Positions 1-8,876 of a stretch of 64,000 nucleotides of DNA are shown piece by piece (within the stretch, counting starts at the first letter, position 1; each line of letters begins with the position of its first letter). Made by a program: the position numbers and the translations under genes. Source of the stretch: Fibrella rubiginis (lineage in GTDB: Bacteria; Bacteroidota; Bacteroidia; Cytophagales; Spirosomataceae); contig NZ_JAFMYV010000007.1 in NCBI RefSeq assembly GCF_017353185.1, forward strand, positions 124,001 to 188,000, in the 5' to 3' direction. The notes under the pieces were generated by a model. It had not been told where the DNA came from. It saw nothing but the letters and a program-made list of their open reading frames with translations, and made no database searches.

Positions 1-419
1 TTGGCAAGAAAATTGAAGACTAAGGCAGCGAGGATAGCCCAAAAGCCCGCCAGGAATGACCCCTGATCGTTTGGATTGCCATACGTTTTGCCATTTACTA
101 AAACGTTGTACAGTACCACGCCCATAGACGCCGTCAACAAAATGGCATTTACGGCGCACAAACCCATTTGCAAAATGCGCTTACGGTACTGAAAAATGGC
201 TACCAGTGCTACAATGGCTACCAGTACCAGTAGGCCAGCCAGATACCACGTAGGCGTTGTGAAGGTGGTGATGCCCTGCTCATAGGAATACTGCAATGGC
301 GTTAGTTCGGCTTCTTCGCCGGGTTTGACTCCGTTCTTTTCCCAAATAGGATTTACGAGTGCTGTGCCCATCGAGGCACTGATGAGGAACAGAAATACAC
401 TTTGAATTCGTTGAATCAT
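1..419 (-). CDS. DUF4293 family membrane protein (3' part missing)
   Basis: The gene reads leftward from an ATG at 419 and runs off the window edge, leaving about 139 N-terminal residues. The protein opens with MIQRIQSVFLFL, the characteristic beginning of the Bacteroidota DUF4293 family. Hydrophobic segments are visible near residues 4-20, about 50-70 and about 80-95, and a further one is cut by the edge. A small multi-pass inner-membrane protein is expected. No biochemical role is known for the family. It is divergent from mnmD with a 149-bp gap. The family call is from the start motif and topology. Confidence 0.8.
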   Translation of the reverse strand, partial: MIQRIQSVFLFLISASMGTALVNPIWEKNGVKPGEEAELTPLQYSYEQGITTFTTPTWYLAGLLVLVAIVALVAIFQYRKRILQMGLCAVNAILLTASMGVVLYNVLVNGKTYGNPNDQGSFLAGFWAILAALVFNFLA

Positions 420-568
420 GGTAACAGAATAGAAATATACCGGTTTACCATACAGATGGGTAACTTAGCGTAGCCAGCAGCCTTACTGGCACCGAAAGCA
501 GCCGTTTTGGCCCTGTTTATTTGCCCTGTATCGATCCGCAAAATTAGCCCAAAAGCAGGAGTTTGTAA

Positions 569-1228
569 ATGAATACACAAGTTGTTGTCACCGCCGATGG
601 CTCCCACTCGGTATACAATGCGGAGGTAGGTCACCACTACCACTCCGTATACGGGGCCGTGCAGGAGTCACAGCGCGTGTATATCGAGTTGGGCCTGCAA
701 CATGCCTTCGATACCATCGACGGGCCGGTTCGGGTGTTTGAAATGGGCTTCGGAACGGGCCTTAATGCACTCATGACCCTACGCGAGGCCATCCGGCACA
801 ACCGCTCGGTCGAATACGTAGCTATTGAGCCGTATCCTATCCCCGCCGACGAGGCACAGCAGCTTAATTACGACGAACTGCTGCACACCTTCTGGCTGGC
901 CGACGTACATGATGCGCCCTGGAACGTACCAACGGCCGTGACGCCGTATATGATGCTGACTAAATACCAGATTCCCCTTGAACAGATGCTGCCTGTTGGC
1001 CCGTTTGACGTGGTATATTACGATGCTTTCCCACCTGAAGGTCAGCCCGAATTATGGACGCAGGAGATATTCGAGAAAGTGGCTTCTATGATGCACCCAG
1101 GTAGTTTTCTGACCACCTATTGCTCGAAAACAATGGTACAGCACAACCTCCGCGCTGCCGGGTTTGCCGTTGAAAAACACAGCGGTCCGGCCCGCAAACG
1201 GGAAGTAATCAGGGCAGTGCTGAAGTGA
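569..1228 (+). CDS. mnmD: tRNA 5-methylaminomethyl-2-thiouridine methyltransferase MnmD
   Basis: A 219-residue SAM-dependent methyltransferase of the MnmC N-terminal-domain (DUF752) family. In species with the stand-alone form it performs the last methylation of the wobble uridine mnm5s2U34 in some tRNAs. The SAM-binding loop is seen at residues 56-65 (VFEMGFGTG). The second family motif, around VVYYDAFPPEGQPELW, matches the DAF/DGF substrate-pocket motif of MnmC. No FAD oxidase domain follows, so this is the single-domain form. The ATG at 569 gives a full-length protein. It converges on msrC, with a short inverted repeat between the two stops. Confidence 0.85.
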   Translation: MNTQVVVTADGSHSVYNAEVGHHYHSVYGAVQESQRVYIELGLQHAFDTIDGPVRVFEMGFGTGLNALMTLREAIRHNRSVEYVAIEPYPIPADEAQQLNYDELLHTFWLADVHDAPWNVPTAVTPYMMLTKYQIPLEQMLPVGPFDVVYYDAFPPEGQPELWTQEIFEKVASMMHPGSFLTTYCSKTMVQHNLRAAGFAVEKHSGPARKREVIRAVLK

Positions 1229-1263
1229 GTTCAACGTTAAACAGCAGACCTTAAACGTTGAAC
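1229..1263. terminator. Inverted repeat between convergent mnmD and msrC
   Basis: Ten-base arms at 1229-1238 and 1254-1263 (GTTCAACGTT / AACGTTGAAC) enclose 15 bases. The right arm overlaps the last codons of msrC. Probably a shared hairpin terminator or transcript end. There is no long T-run, so termination is inferred from position only. Confidence 0.45.
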
Positions 1264-1742
1264 GCTAGACGCACCACCTTCCCCACGGCTTCCAGCCCAG
1301 TTACGTCTGCTTCCAAGAAATCATTCAGTTGGTCGCTGTCTACATCGAGTACGGCTACCACGTCTCCGTTCTGATCAAAGATGGGCACGACTACTTCTGA
1401 TTTCGAGGCGGAGCTACAGGCAATATGGCCGGGGAAAGCCTCTACGTCGGGTACCACTATCGTTTCGCGGCGGGTGTAAGCAGCCCCACAAACGCCTTTG
1501 TCGAAGGCGATGCGTGTGCAGGCGATGGGTCCCTGAAACGGCCCCAGCACCAGTTGTCCTTCTTTTTTAAGATAGAAACCCACCCAGAAAAACCCGAACG
1601 CTTCTTTCAGCGCCGCTGCTACATTGGCCAGATTCGCTACCAGATCGGTTTCGCCTGAAAGCAGCGCTTCCAGTTGCGGGACAAGACTGTTATAAATCGC
1701 CGTCCGGTCCTGCGTCTGGGGGATGGTGAGTGTCTCTGCCAT
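1251..1742 (-). CDS. msrC: Free methionine-R-sulfoxide reductase (GAF-domain fRMsr)
   Basis: A 163-residue single GAF-domain protein. It carries the three cysteine signatures of free methionine-(R)-sulfoxide reductase: ACTRIAF, GVCGAA and HIACSSAS, followed by SEVVVPI. The family reduces free Met-R-O in the cytoplasm using thioredoxin and so repairs oxidative damage. Length matches the family (about 160). The ATG at 1742 lies 8 bases from the stop of the next gene on the same strand (1751-2248), so the two are probably co-transcribed. Confidence 0.88.
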   Translation of the reverse strand: MAETLTIPQTQDRTAIYNSLVPQLEALLSGETDLVANLANVAAALKEAFGFFWVGFYLKKEGQLVLGPFQGPIACTRIAFDKGVCGAAYTRRETIVVPDVEAFPGHIACSSASKSEVVVPIFDQNGDVVAVLDVDSDQLNDFLEADVTGLEAVGKVVRLAFNV

Positions 1743-1750
1743 AACTAAGA

Positions 1751-2248
1751 CTAAACGGATACGTTTTTAAAATACCGCTTCAGCCAGGTGCTGGCAGCTG
1801 GAAGTTGCCAGTTGGTATGAAAGTCGGCAATCGTTTTTATTAATGTATTGAAAACCAGCGTTTCCGGCGTGAGTAGGCCCTCAGCAACGGCGGCTTTCAC
1901 ATCACCCAGCGGCAGGGTTTGCACGGAGCCATCAGCGGCACGGTAGACCACGGCACAGTCTAGAAAATCAACCTGCAAGGCTTGCCCAATGGCCTGCACC
2001 GTGTGCACCGATGAGTCGATAGAGCAGCCACTAGGCAGTCCCGCGCCTTCATCGACGGCCAGCAACAGAAAACGCCCATCTACCACGTTCGCCGAGGCCA
2101 GCAGCGGGTGCCCATGGGCCGCCCACGTATCAAGTGCGGGCCGGATAGCGGCATCTATCGCAGCCACATCATCGGCAGCCAATGGTCGATTGGCCTGATA
2201 TACCCAAAGCCGCGCCGAAGCGGGCATCTGATCGAAGGGGAGATACAT
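1751..2248 (-). CDS. Conserved Bacteroidota protein of unknown function
   Basis: 165 residues starting MYLPFDQMP and containing ARLWVYQANRPL and GCSIDSSVHTVQ. These features are typical of a conserved Bacteroidota family that databases often label 'ABC transporter ATPase'. No Walker A, ABC signature or membrane segment is visible, so that label is unsupported here. The mixed alpha/beta composition suggests a small cytosolic protein. It lies directly upstream of msrC on the same strand (8-base gap) and downstream of the Fe-S gene pair. Function unknown. Confidence 0.7.
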   Translation of the reverse strand: MYLPFDQMPASARLWVYQANRPLAADDVAAIDAAIRPALDTWAAHGHPLLASANVVDGRFLLLAVDEGAGLPSGCSIDSSVHTVQAIGQALQVDFLDCAVVYRAADGSVQTLPLGDVKAAVAEGLLTPETLVFNTLIKTIADFHTNWQLPAASTWLKRYFKNVSV

Positions 2249-2260
2249 GGTTTGATTGAC

Positions 2261-2297
2261 GATTTACGAACGGCGGACCGCTCGTCATTCGTAAATC
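2261..2297. repeat. Short inverted repeat between genes
   Basis: GATTTACGAA at 2261-2270 and TTCGTAAATC at 2288-2297 form a 10-bp stem with a GC-rich interior. It sits just before the start of the 1751-2248 gene and touches the stop of the 2296-3096 gene. It could be a weak terminator or a processing site. Confidence 0.4.
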
Positions 2298-3096
2298 ATA
2301 ACCCTTGCCCTTGCGCGATGAGTTCCGAGATGTCGTAGACCTTTACGGTGTCTTCGCGGTTCTGGTTTTTCACACCGTCGCTCATCATGGTCATGCAGAA
2401 GGGGCAGGCCACGGCAATGGTATCGGCACCGGTGGCGAGGGCTTCCTGCGCCCGTTCTACGTTCACGTCTTTTTTGCCGGGTTCGGGTTCTTTGAAGTAC
2501 TGCGCACCACCCGCCCCGCAGCAGAGGCCATTGGCTTTCACGCGCTTCATTTCCACCAAATCGGCATCCAGCGCCTCCAGTACCTCGCGGGGAGCCTCGT
2601 AGATTTTGTTGGCCCGACCCAGGTAACATGAGTCGTGGTAGGTGATTTTGCGGCCTTTGAAGGGTTGCCCGTCCTGTACTTTCACGCGCCCCTCATTGAT
2701 GAGCTGCTGCAAAAACTGCGAGTGGTGAATAACTTCATACTCCCCGCCCAGGTCAGGGTATTCGTTTTTCAGCGTGTTGAAACAGTGGGGGCAGGCCGTC
2801 ACGATTTTTTTGACGTTGTAGCCATTCAGCACCTGGATGTTAGCCATGGCCTGCATCTGAAACAGAAACTCGTTGCCCGCCCGCCGCGCCGGGTCGCCGG
2901 TGCAGGCCTCTTCGGGACCAAGTACGGCAAACTTGATGCCCACGTGGTTCAGGATACGCACAAACGCAATGGTCACACGTTTGTAGCGGTCATCAAACGA
3001 GCCGGCGCAGCCCACCCAAAACAGAATGTCGGGCGTATCGCCGTTGGCCATCATCTCGGCCATGGTGGGTACTGAATAGGTCTTTTCGGTTGTCAT
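2296..3096 (-). CDS. (Fe-S)-binding CCG-domain protein (HdrB/GlpC-like electron-transfer subunit)
   Basis: 266 residues with cysteine-rich CCG-type iron-sulfur motifs. A first, partly degenerate half has ACTGDP and ACPHCFNTL. A canonical second half has YHDSCYLGR, CCGAGGAQ and ACPFCMTMM. CCG domains bind unusual [4Fe-4S] clusters in heterodisulfide-reductase B-like and glycolate/lactate-oxidase subunits. There is no membrane segment, so it should be the cytosolic partner of the membrane-anchored 4Fe-4S protein encoded 6 bp upstream (3103-4491). The electron donor and acceptor are not shown by the sequence. Confidence 0.8.
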   Translation of the reverse strand: MTTEKTYSVPTMAEMMANGDTPDILFWVGCAGSFDDRYKRVTIAFVRILNHVGIKFAVLGPEEACTGDPARRAGNEFLFQMQAMANIQVLNGYNVKKIVTACPHCFNTLKNEYPDLGGEYEVIHHSQFLQQLINEGRVKVQDGQPFKGRKITYHDSCYLGRANKIYEAPREVLEALDADLVEMKRVKANGLCCGAGGAQYFKEPEPGKKDVNVERAQEALATGADTIAVACPFCMTMMSDGVKNQNREDTVKVYDISELIAQGQGL

Positions 3097-3102
3097 TTTT
3101 TC

Positions 3103-4491
3103 TTATTTTTCATTCACCTGCTCGGCCCAGTTAAAGCGGTCGCTGGGGGAGAATTTCCAGGGGGCCATGTTGTTTTCTACATTGCTGAACATGGCATTCC
3201 ACGAAGCGGGAGCCTGTGCATCTTCCATTACTTTGAAGCGCCGCATTTGCAAAATGATATTCAGCGGATTGATATTGACCGGGCAGGCGTTAACGCAGGC
3301 CTGACAGGTAGTGCAGGCGTTGATTTCCTCGACGGTAGTATAATCACCGAGGAGCGACTTGCCATCGTCGTAATCGTTGCCATGCTTCTGGCGGTTGGTC
3401 GTAATCTCTTCGGCCCGCCAGCGGGTGTCCATCATGATCTTGCGCGGCGACAGTTTTTTGCCCGTTATGTTGGCCGGGCAGGCGGCCGTGCACCGTCCGC
3501 ACTGGGTGCAGGAAAGAGCGCCCATAATGTCGACCCACGACAGATCAGGCACGTCCTTTGCCCCAAACCGCCCAATGTCCGACGGTTGAGCACCGTTTTC
3601 ATTAGCCTGTGTGCCGTCGGCTGCTACGGGTTCACCACCGGTAGGTTCAATCCCCAGGGCCAGTTGCACCTCGCGAGTGATGCTGGGCATATTCTTCATT
3701 TCGCCCTTTGGCACCAGGTCCGAGAAATAGACATTCGGGAAGGCCAGGCCGATGTGCAGGTGCTTTGAATAGGTCACGTAGCCTGCAAAAAACAGGATGC
3801 CCAAAATATGAAACCACCACGTAGCCCGTTCAACGCCTACTAAAGCGCCATCGCTTAAACCAGTAAAGAGGGGTTTTAGGTACTGGCTGATCAGAAAATC
3901 GGGCACTACGCCTTTCAATTCGCCGTAGTGACCCACGCCCCGGTCACGCAGCACACTGTCAGACGCGTTCCAGGACAGAAATGCGATCATCAGCACAATC
4001 TCGAATACCAAAATCAGCGTGGCATCGAGCAGGGGCCAACGTGGACGGAGTTCTTCATTGGTGGCCGCTTGCAGACGATTTACTCGTGTGATATAGCGGC
4101 GGCTGAGGAACACCACGCAAACCGCCAGCACCCCAAAAGCCAGGATTTCGAAGAAATTGATGAGATAGGGGTATACCGGGGCAATGTAGGGCGCAAAGAG
4201 CCGATGCGTACCCAGCAGCCCGTCGAGGATGATCTCTACAATCTCGACATTGATGATGACAAAACCAACGTAGATCACCAGGTGCATAAGGGCCACGGTG
4301 AGGTTGGTAAACATCTTTTTCTGCCCGAAAGCTACCAGGAGCATGATCTTAAATCGTTCGCCGGGATTATCGGAGCGGTCTTCGGGACGCCCCAGGTTAA
4401 TGGCCTGCGCAATGTATTTGACGCGCCGGGTAATAATCACCGCCGAAACGATCAGGGCTGCGGCGAATAAAACTTGCTGGATTACCTGCAT
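3103..4491 (-). CDS. Membrane-anchored 4Fe-4S dicluster protein (HdrC/E-like)
   Basis: 462 residues. The N-terminal half has about five to six hydrophobic segments, resembling a cytochrome b/NarI-like quinone-interacting anchor. The C-terminal half has two ferredoxin-type motifs, CTQCGRCTAACP and CTTCQACVNACP, about 60 residues apart. The family is common in Bacteroidota as '(Fe-S)-binding protein'. It probably passes electrons between the menaquinone pool and the cytosolic CCG protein encoded next. The 6-bp gap to 2296-3096 indicates an operon. The physiological substrate is unknown. Confidence 0.8.
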   Translation of the reverse strand: MQVIQQVLFAAALIVSAVIITRRVKYIAQAINLGRPEDRSDNPGERFKIMLLVAFGQKKMFTNLTVALMHLVIYVGFVIINVEIVEIILDGLLGTHRLFAPYIAPVYPYLINFFEILAFGVLAVCVVFLSRRYITRVNRLQAATNEELRPRWPLLDATLILVFEIVLMIAFLSWNASDSVLRDRGVGHYGELKGVVPDFLISQYLKPLFTGLSDGALVGVERATWWFHILGILFFAGYVTYSKHLHIGLAFPNVYFSDLVPKGEMKNMPSITREVQLALGIEPTGGEPVAADGTQANENGAQPSDIGRFGAKDVPDLSWVDIMGALSCTQCGRCTAACPANITGKKLSPRKIMMDTRWRAEEITTNRQKHGNDYDDGKSLLGDYTTVEEINACTTCQACVNACPVNINPLNIILQMRRFKVMEDAQAPASWNAMFSNVENNMAPWKFSPSDRFNWAEQVNEK

Positions 4492-4573
4492 GGTAGGTTA
4501 CTGGATTAACTGATTAAGGCTCAACGCGTAAGCCGGAGGGTTGTTCAATTCAAAACTTTTTTTGCGTGCAAGG

Positions 4574-4604
4574 TTGGAAAACCTACCCCCGCACCCTACT
4601 TTTG
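4574..4604 (+). promoter_or_regulatory. Bacteroidota-type promoter for tRNA-Phe
   Basis: TTG at 4574-4576, a 20-base spacer, then TACTTTTG at 4597-4604 match the Bacteroidota consensus TTTG-N19/20-TAnnTTTG. The -7 box ends 27 bases before the tRNA. Confidence 0.65.
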
Positions 4605-4631
4605 CACCCACGTTTGACAGTCAGACGACGC

Positions 4632-4704
4632 GGTGATGTAGCTCAGTTGGTAGAGCAAAGGACTGAAAATCCTTGTGTCGGCGGTTCGATTCCGTCCATC
4701 ACCA
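4632..4704 (+). tRNA. tRNA-Phe (GAA)
   Basis: The cloverleaf folds completely. The acceptor is GGTGATG (4632-4638) with CATCACC (4697-4703). The anticodon stem AAGGA/TCCTT flanks the loop CTGAAAA with anticodon GAA at 4665-4667. The T loop is TTCGATT and the discriminator is A4704. The CCA end is not encoded (the next bases are CCG). Confidence 0.97.
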
Positions 4705-4715
4705 CCGCGAAAGAG

Positions 4716-4744
4716 GCCTTCTCCAGTTTGGGGAAGGCTTTTTT
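4716..4744 (+). terminator. Rho-independent terminator after tRNA-Phe
   Basis: GCCTTCTCC (4716-4724) pairs with GGGGAAGGC (4730-4738) with one G-T pair, followed by six T (4739-4744). Confidence 0.85.
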
Positions 4745-4819
4745 GTTATGGTCGACGCTGAGCGGAAAGGGGCAGATCATAAGGATAACGATTTGGAAGC
4801 GGGGTTGATTTCATGCAAC

Positions 4820-4837
4820 TAGTATGCATGCATACTA
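4820..4837. promoter_or_regulatory. 18-bp perfect palindrome, possible operator
   Basis: TAGTATGCATGCATACTA is self-complementary and is followed by a run of six T. It lies 115 bp before the DUF2279 gene. It could be an operator or a weak hairpin terminator. No protein can be assigned. Confidence 0.35.
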
Positions 4838-4951
4838 TTTTTTCTGCCGGGCAAATATACGGCTTCAGGCTTGGCTGCCAAACCGCAATTCGGGCTAATT
4901 TTGGCCCAACTCAGTGCGGCATTCCGACCTGACGGCACCGTAACTCGCTCC

Positions 4952-5911
4952 ATGTATCATTTCCTGCTTTCGCTTGTCCTGCTTGGCTATCTGCTCCTGC
5001 CTGCGCTTTGTCGGGCACAGTCAGATAGCTTGCCGGCGCTGGTGCCTCCAATTGCCACGACGGTTGCTACAACTGATTCAGTGTTGCCCGCCCCCTCGTC
5101 GGCGGTGCCGCGTTACCGGACCTACCTGCTGGCGGGTACGTCGCTGCTGACGCTGGGGTCTACGTATGCTTACCTGGAAAAGCGCTGGTGGAGCGATGGG
5201 CATGCCAGTTTTCACTTCGACGATGGCCGCGATTTCCGGTATGCCAGTAACGTCGATAAACTAGGTCATTTTTTGGGGGGTGCCTTCACGGCCGATGCGT
5301 ACTATGCCGGCTTTCGCTGGGCGGGGGTGTCGCCACGCCGGGCCGAATGGTATGCGGTTGGAACCACGGCACTGGTGCAACTGTGTATTGAATTCAAAGA
5401 TGGTTACGCCCCCACCTACGGCTTCAGTTGGGCCGACGTAACGGTGGGTACACTGGGTGGTTTCTGGCCAATGGTACAGCACCGGTCGCCGTTTCTGGCC
5501 GATTCACAGTTGAAGGTCAGCTACTGGAAACGGACAAACAAATACTGGGAACACCGGGGAATAGTGGACATTCCAGCCTTGTCTATCGACGACTACATCA
5601 ATCAGGCGTACTGGTTTTCATTTTCGCCGCGCTACTTGGGGAAACCTGGCTCGGCCATTCGCCGCAACTGGCCCAACTGGCTGCAGCTCTCGGCGGGGTT
5701 TGGGCTGGATGCCGACACCTGGAGCCCAACGCGCAATGGCGAAGGTGGTCTGTGGGAATTTTACCTCGCCCCGGATCTTGATCTGGTGAAGTTGTTCAAG
5801 CCCAAAAAACCGTTGATGCGTACTATGCTACATCTGCTCAACTACGTCAAAGTGCCCATGCCCACCGTGCAGCTAGGCCCTAAGCCTCGCCTCTGGTGGC
5901 TCTATTTCTGA
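4952..5911 (+). CDS. DUF2279 family exported protein
   Basis: The ATG at 4952 begins a clear signal peptide (MYHFLLSLVLLGYLLLP, cleavage near CRAQ), giving 319 residues. A TTG 81 bases upstream would bury that signal peptide and was rejected. The central part (DKLGHFLGGAFTADAYYAG, FKDGYAPTYGFSWADVTVG) matches DUF2279, a predicted periplasmic/outer-membrane lipoprotein-like family related to YfiM. The conserved His/Asp pattern is present but no activity is known. It stands alone between tRNA-Phe and the S41 peptidase. Confidence 0.75.
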   Translation: MYHFLLSLVLLGYLLLPALCRAQSDSLPALVPPIATTVATTDSVLPAPSSAVPRYRTYLLAGTSLLTLGSTYAYLEKRWWSDGHASFHFDDGRDFRYASNVDKLGHFLGGAFTADAYYAGFRWAGVSPRRAEWYAVGTTALVQLCIEFKDGYAPTYGFSWADVTVGTLGGFWPMVQHRSPFLADSQLKVSYWKRTNKYWEHRGIVDIPALSIDDYINQAYWFSFSPRYLGKPGSAIRRNWPNWLQLSAGFGLDADTWSPTRNGEGGLWEFYLAPDLDLVKLFKPKKPLMRTMLHLLNYVKVPMPTVQLGPKPRLWWLYF

Positions 5912-6054
5912 GTATTTATTCGGATAAAATAACTAAAAACCAAATTAATTACGGCTATTTCGTAAAATTATTGACTATTATTTTGAAAGCATCTATTTTA
6001 ACGGTTCGTAACACCTGACTAAGCCCACAGGCAAAGTCTTGTACTAACCATAAG

Positions 6055-7599
6055 ATGATTGTTTTCTCACGCACAACCAGGCCGGCACTCGCCTGGTGGG
6101 GGCTGCTGTTGGCCCTCGTCATTACATTACCAACAGCATCCCAGTCACTTACGCCTGATCAGGCCCACGACGATTTGCTGTATCTACGACGGCAACTGCG
6201 TACTTACCACCCCGGCCTGGGCCACTACACACCCGTCTCACGCATGGAGCAGGTGTTCGACTCGCTCTACAATCACGTCGACGCGCCAATAGACTATCTG
6301 GCATTTTTTCGGCATCTGTCGCCTTACCTCAGCGGCCTTAAAGACGGCCATACCAACCTGAACCACCGCAAGGGATTCATCAATCGCGACACCCGCTACG
6401 TGCCCTTTTATATCCGGCAGGTAGAGGGCCATTATTTCATCAGCCACAACGCCTCAGAAGACAGTACGCTACGGCGTGGCACGCAGCTTATCAGCATCGA
6501 CGGGCAATCGGTAGCCGACATTCATCGGGCGTTGCTGGAAGGTGACCGGTCAGGCTCGGACGGAGACAATGTGTCGGGGCGGCAGCAGTGGAGCCTGACT
6601 CAGTTTGCCGACTACTACGCCTGCTGGTTTGGCTCGCGCGACTCCATTACGGTGCAATACCGTTCGCCGCTACCAAACGGGAAAATAGATTCTGTTCTAC
6701 GCGAAAAACGTATCTCCTGCCCTACTGTAGCTCATTTTCGCGAAAAACTCTGGCAGCGGTACCCCACCGATTTTGGCCCAAAATCGGAAAGTCGGTTGCC
6801 AAACCTGGGCTTACGTATTGTGGATTCACTGTCGGGTACGGCGGTGCTTCGGGTATCGTCGTTTAGTAGTCCTCATGGATTCGATCCGTTTGGATGGGGA
6901 TTTAAGAAGCGGCTGAAACAAGCCTTCCGGCAAATAAAAGAGGCAGGAGTCGACAACCTGATCGTGGATATGCAGGACAATGGCGGTGGAGCAGTGGTTA
7001 ACTCGGCGCGGCTGTTGCAGTTCTGGATGCCTGCTCCCTTTCGGATTATGGCCCGCGAAGAGATGAAGCAGGCTGCCCGACCTCAGCTCGTAAACCGCTG
7101 GAATCCCCTTTCGGTCATTGATTTCAATCTGCGCTATAAAAAAGATGGTCATGGCGGGTTTATCAGCCGTGTGGCAAACCGGCAATACCGGCCCATTCAA
7201 CGGTTGGCGTTTACCGGCAATTTATACCTGCTCATGAACGGCTCGTCGTTTTCGGCAGCTACGTCAGTGCTGGCTAAAACCCTCGACGCGGGCAAGGGTA
7301 CGTTTGTTGGCGAAGCCAGCGGGGGAGCTTATTGGGGTGACTTTGCCGGTCAGTTCAACTTCGTCACCCTGCCCCATTCGCGTATTCAGGTGCGGTTGCC
7401 GCTTAAAAAATTAACTCATGCCGTAGCGCCAAACCACGCTAACGGATTCACGGTCGAGCCTGACTTCACCGTCACCCGCTCCTATAACGATCTGCTCACC
7501 AATCGTAACTATACGCTGGACTATACGTTAAAACTGATTCGCCAGCGCGTTACCGCCGCCCGCGACATACCGTCGCTGCTTTCGGAAATGAAGAACTGA
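6055..7599 (+). CDS. S41 family peptidase, exported
   Basis: 514 residues with an N-terminal signal segment (residues about 8-28). The C-terminal half has the S41 (C-terminal processing/tail-specific protease) core: DNLIVDMQDNGGGAV and LYLLMNGSSFSAATSVLAKTL, in which the Ser of the SSFSA motif is the likely nucleophile, then GTFVGEASGGAYWGD. The first half (SQSLTPDQAHDDLLYLRRQL, DGHTNLNH) matches the helical N-terminal part of Bacteroidota S41 peptidases. It is probably a periplasmic serine peptidase with unknown substrate. It converges on mscS across a purine-rich inverted repeat. Confidence 0.85.
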   Translation: MIVFSRTTRPALAWWGLLLALVITLPTASQSLTPDQAHDDLLYLRRQLRTYHPGLGHYTPVSRMEQVFDSLYNHVDAPIDYLAFFRHLSPYLSGLKDGHTNLNHRKGFINRDTRYVPFYIRQVEGHYFISHNASEDSTLRRGTQLISIDGQSVADIHRALLEGDRSGSDGDNVSGRQQWSLTQFADYYACWFGSRDSITVQYRSPLPNGKIDSVLREKRISCPTVAHFREKLWQRYPTDFGPKSESRLPNLGLRIVDSLSGTAVLRVSSFSSPHGFDPFGWGFKKRLKQAFRQIKEAGVDNLIVDMQDNGGGAVVNSARLLQFWMPAPFRIMAREEMKQAARPQLVNRWNPLSVIDFNLRYKKDGHGGFISRVANRQYRPIQRLAFTGNLYLLMNGSSFSAATSVLAKTLDAGKGTFVGEASGGAYWGDFAGQFNFVTLPHSRIQVRLPLKKLTHAVAPNHANGFTVEPDFTVTRSYNDLLTNRNYTLDYTLKLIRQRVTAARDIPSLLSEMKN

Positions 7600-7620
7600 G
7601 AGGTGAGAAATAAGAGGCAA

Positions 7621-7757
7621 GAAGTAAGAAGTGAGAAGCAAGAAATAAGAGACAAGAAGCAAGAGAAAAGAGCAGCGTCAAGGGTTCGACAGAGTACGTC
7701 TTGTTTCTTTTCTCTTGCTTCCTGTCTCTTGCTTCTTGTCTCCTACTTCTCACTTCC
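7621..7757. repeat. Purine-rich imperfect inverted repeat between S41 peptidase and mscS
   Basis: The left arm (about 7621-7672) is built of words such as GAAGTGAGAAG, CAAGAAATAAGAGACAAG and CAAGAGAAAAGAG. The right arm (about 7700-7757) is its imperfect reverse complement and overlaps the final codons of mscS. All purines lie on one strand of each arm. The family recurs at 29095-29188 and 32935-33031. Confidence 0.8.
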
Positions 7758-8838
7758 CAAACGCCAGCCTCGTTTGCGGCAGACTTTGCGGGTATTCGTC
7801 GCGAAGGAACTTGATCAGTTCTTCGCGGAGGTGGCACCGGAGGTCGAAGTTTGAAGGTGCGTCGTTGGATGATACCAGCACACGAACAACCGCGGTAGTG
7901 GGCGTTGTATCGGTTATCTGCACGGCAAACGACTGTTGATTCCACAGGGGATCCGCTTCGGCCAGCGCACGGGCTTTTTCGCGGATAATATCAATGGGCG
8001 CGTTGTAGTCGAGGTAAAGCAAAATTGACCCTGTGATGGAGGCATCGGAGCGGGTCCAGTTCTGAAACGGTTGTTCTACGAAATAAGTAATGGGCAGAAT
8101 CAGCCGCCGCCGGTCCCAGAGGCGTACCACCACGTTGGTGAGGTTGATCTCTTCTATGCGGCCCCATTCATTTTCGACCACTACGGCATCGTCGAGGCGG
8201 ATTTGCTGCGAAAAGGCGATCTGAATACCAGCCAGCAAATTGCCCAGTGACTTTTGCGCCGCAAAACCCACCAGCACCGACACAATGCCCGCCGAGGTGA
8301 GCACGCTGACGCCCAGTTTACGACTTCCCTGAAAGCTGAGCAACAGCAGCGAAAACGTTACCAGGACCACCAGGGTAGCGATAATGCGCCGGAAAAATTG
8401 CATCTGTGTCACAAACTTCCGATGCGACAGGTTGGCGTCGCTACTGATGTCATAGCTCCGCACCAGCAGGATTTCGCCTACTTTCAGCAGTCGCAGAAAC
8501 AGCCAGGCGCTCGTGACAAGAAAAAGGACTTCGGCAGTTTTGTCGGCAATAGGGTGCCGCTGCAAAAATCGTTGCGACTGGATATTGGTCCCTAGCAGAA
8601 AAAACAACGAGGGTAACCAAAAGTAGAAGGCTGTGCGCAGGTGATTGCGGAGTAAAGTCAGCACGGTGTCGCCGCGCCGCCGTAAAATCATCCTGACAAT
8701 CTGGGTAAGCAACAGCATTGTAGCCACACCAGCTACCACAGCAATAATGAGCAATATCCAGCCCGACAAATCACGATTGGGCACGTAGCCAAACCAGCGG
8801 ACAAGGGCACGAATCCAGGAGTCGAGTTGCTGTTGCAT
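7750..8838 (-). CDS. Small-conductance mechanosensitive channel (MscS family)
   Basis: 362 residues. Four hydrophobic segments occupy the first about 200 residues. The last is the Gly/Ala-rich pore helix typical of MscS (GVSVLTSAGIVSVLVGFAAQ, then KSLGNLLAGIQIAFSQ). The cytoplasmic beta domain follows (IRLDDAVVVENEWGRIEEINLTNVVVRLWDRRRLILP), with conserved pore-flanking residues. It should open under hypo-osmotic membrane tension. Its extreme 3' end lies inside the right arm of the neighbouring inverted repeat, so the last residues (LAFGK) are partly repeat-encoded. Confidence 0.88.
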   Translation of the reverse strand: MQQQLDSWIRALVRWFGYVPNRDLSGWILLIIAVVAGVATMLLLTQIVRMILRRRGDTVLTLLRNHLRTAFYFWLPSLFFLLGTNIQSQRFLQRHPIADKTAEVLFLVTSAWLFLRLLKVGEILLVRSYDISSDANLSHRKFVTQMQFFRRIIATLVVLVTFSLLLLSFQGSRKLGVSVLTSAGIVSVLVGFAAQKSLGNLLAGIQIAFSQQIRLDDAVVVENEWGRIEEINLTNVVVRLWDRRRLILPITYFVEQPFQNWTRSDASITGSILLYLDYNAPIDIIREKARALAEADPLWNQQSFAVQITDTTPTTAVVRVLVSSNDAPSNFDLRCHLREELIKFLRDEYPQSLPQTRLAFGK

Positions 8839-8876
8839 AGGCTTAAAAGTAATGACACAACCCTAAACCCCGGCGG

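Noticed and set aside
416..643. 75-residue ORF on the minus strand overlapping mnmD start
   Set aside because: Shadow of the mnmD coding strand and intergenic DNA; no protein-like pattern.
4566..4808. 80-residue ORF across the tRNA-Phe gene
   Set aside because: Reads through a complete tRNA and its terminator; cannot be a real gene.
4871..4951. TTG start for the DUF2279 protein
   Set aside because: Would place the clear signal peptide 27 residues inside the protein.
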